Below are positions 62,960-64,000 of a stretch of DNA of 64,000 bases, in pieces (the first letter of the stretch is position 1; each line of letters begins with the position of its first letter). The DNA is from Legionella lansingensis (lineage in GTDB: Bacteria > Pseudomonadota > Gammaproteobacteria > Legionellales > Legionellaceae): NCBI RefSeq assembly GCF_900187355.1, contig NZ_LT906451.1:2105001-2169000 (forward strand), read 5' to 3'. Below the pieces are notes generated by a model. It was not told the origin of the DNA. It made no database searches and saw only the letters and a list, made by a program, of their open reading frames with translations. Position numbers and translations under genes: made by a program.

Positions 62960-64000
62960 TTCACTCTGCGCATTAAATAGAGGCCCAGTAACGCAAATAA
63001 ACAGGTTGGACCAATAGCACCAATTTCAGCAGGCAACTGCAACACTTGACTGATTGGACCAAAAAAACGGTTAACGATATGAAAACCAAATCCCACGGTT
63101 GCTCCGGCAACTATCTTGGAGCCCATCGTAGAGGAACGCAATGGTCCAAAAATAAAGGGTATAGCAAGCATCATCATTACCGCCGTAGTTAAAGGTTGCA
63201 TCAGGCGTTGCCAATAAGCCAACTGATAATTTAAGGCACTCTGATGATTTTGTTTTTGTGCCCGCACATACTGACCTAATTCACGTAAAGTCATTTCATC
63301 AGGTTCATTGCTGCTCACCCGAAGAATATTGGGCTTGACTGATACATCCCAAATCATATGCGGCAGCCTCCGTGCGACTGTCTTATCATCATCAATCATG
63401 GTCTCCGCCACATCGTATGCTTGCCATTGATTATTGGCATAGGTAATTTTTCCAATTTTCCGCGCAAGACGCATATGATGGTTTTTATCAAAATGGAACT
63501 GATAAACATTTTGTAAGACATTGCTTGATAGAATAGTGTCTATAGCAATGAAATCATCTTTATTACGTAACCATACCCCATAGGCCGTCCGCAACGCTTG
63601 ACCTCCATTCAAAGCCTGCATTTTCTGATCATTGCCCCAATGTGCCAGTCTGGGCACAACAGTTTCACCGATGACAGTGACGAGAACGATTAGAATCAAA
63701 GCCGCTTTTAGTACGCCCAATGTAATTTGCGCAATGGACATGCCAGCAGCCCGCATTACCACCAGCTCTCGATTGTTAGCTAAGATGCCCAAACCAATTA
63801 AACATCCTAACAAACTGGCTAAAGGGAAGAATAAATAAACTTGGTAAGGCACTTGTAACAGAACATAGATGGCGGTTTGCACGATACCAAAATCAGCTTT
63901 ACCAAGATTATCTAATTCATTAACAAAAAGAATAAAGACTTGCAAACCAATGAGCAGCAATGTGACCAAGGCAATCGCAGACAGTACACTCTTGGCGATA
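62956..64000 (-). CDS. lptG: LPS export permease LptG (N-terminus outside window)
   Basis: The frame is open to the window end; visible sequence begins IAKSVLSAIALVTLLLIGLQ, so only a few N-terminal residues are missing. Six-TM LptF/G family permease with a large periplasmic beta-jellyroll loop between TM3 and TM4. Diagnostic parts are FPLASLLGCLIGLGILANNR and ELVVMRAAGMSIAQI near the start, and MMMLAIPFIFGPLRSSTMG late. With LptF and LptB it extracts LPS from the inner membrane. About 350 residues is usual. Overlaps the DUF218 gene by ATGA. Confidence 0.94.
   Translation of the reverse strand, partial: IAKSVLSAIALVTLLLIGLQVFILFVNELDNLGKADFGIVQTAIYVLLQVPYQVYLFFPLASLLGCLIGLGILANNRELVVMRAAGMSIAQITLGVLKAALILIVLVTVIGETVVPRLAHWGNDQKMQALNGGQALRTAYGVWLRNKDDFIAIDTILSSNVLQNVYQFHFDKNHHMRLARKIGKITYANNQWQAYDVAETMIDDDKTVARRLPHMIWDVSVKPNILRVSSNEPDEMTLRELGQYVRAQKQNHQSALNYQLAYWQRLMQPLTTAVMMMLAIPFIFGPLRSSTMGSKIVAGATVGFGFHIVNRFFGPISQVLQLPAEIGAIGPTCLFALLGLYLMRRVK

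Overview
The window reads as chromosome of a gammaproteobacterium of the genus Legionella or a close relative. The evidence is a LetS/BarA-type hybrid kinase, a PPi-dependent phosphofructokinase, two ankyrin-repeat proteins, a Rab-like GTPase, a large acidic-tailed protein next to gltX, moderate-to-low GC content by eye, and Gram-negative housekeeping genes (kdsB, lptG, type IV pilin). No transposase, integrase, phage gene, CRISPR array or rRNA was seen. Species cannot be assigned from the sequence alone.

Layout. 1-3.9 kb: GST-like protein (cut by the window edge), YchJ-type SEC-C protein, YqhA-like membrane protein, tRNA-Lys(CTT), and an overlapping PAS / PAS-GGDEF pair. 3.9-8.9 kb: a 1170-residue effector candidate directly behind gltX. 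9.1-13.1 kb: letS, split at an A7 tract, then PPi-PFK. 13.2-17.7 kb: pilin, BolA, YjbQ, two small unknowns, an APC permease and pheA. 17.9-21.8 kb: a compressed operon fdxA-yoaA-tsaB-Trm112-like-kdsB in which every junction overlaps. 21.9-27.5 kb: APH-like kinase, glutathionyl-hydroquinone reductase, DUF1704 metallopeptidase-like protein, dapA plus small lipoprotein, and a glycine-zipper lipoprotein. 27.7-30.5 kb: a ketone-body operon (3-hydroxybutyrate dehydrogenase, acetoacetate decarboxylase, thiolase). 30.5-41.8 kb: K+ channel, an ankyrin protein with a kinase-like loop and a cysteine-rich tail, tandem four-TM paralogues, an AddB-like Fe-S nuclease carrying an in-frame 114-bp palindrome, a TIGR01777 epimerase, an acidic-tailed unknown and an 873-residue ankyrin protein. 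41.9-48.8 kb: regulator-sufBCDSU-sufT-epmA. 49-50.8 kb: a DUF559 gene boxed by inverted repeats and a Rab-like GTPase. 51-55.7 kb: a cyanophycin module (cphA, cphB, isoaspartyl peptidase). 55.9-64 kb: MFS efflux pump, acid phosphatase, greA, carB, a DUF218 protein and lptG (cut by the window edge).

How it fits together. Housekeeping operons alternate with host-interaction candidates. Several families of dispersed palindromes sit at gene ends, often touching stop codons, and one has entered a coding sequence. The cyanophycin, ketone-body and LetS genes all bear on storage, starvation and the replicative/transmissive switch expected of an amoeba-associated intracellular bacterium. The most unusual items are the Rab-like GTPase (altered switch II plus an internal 75-bp duplication), the A7 slippery heptamer inside letS, the palindrome inside the nuclease gene, and the kinase-like ankyrin protein with a lipidation-like tail.
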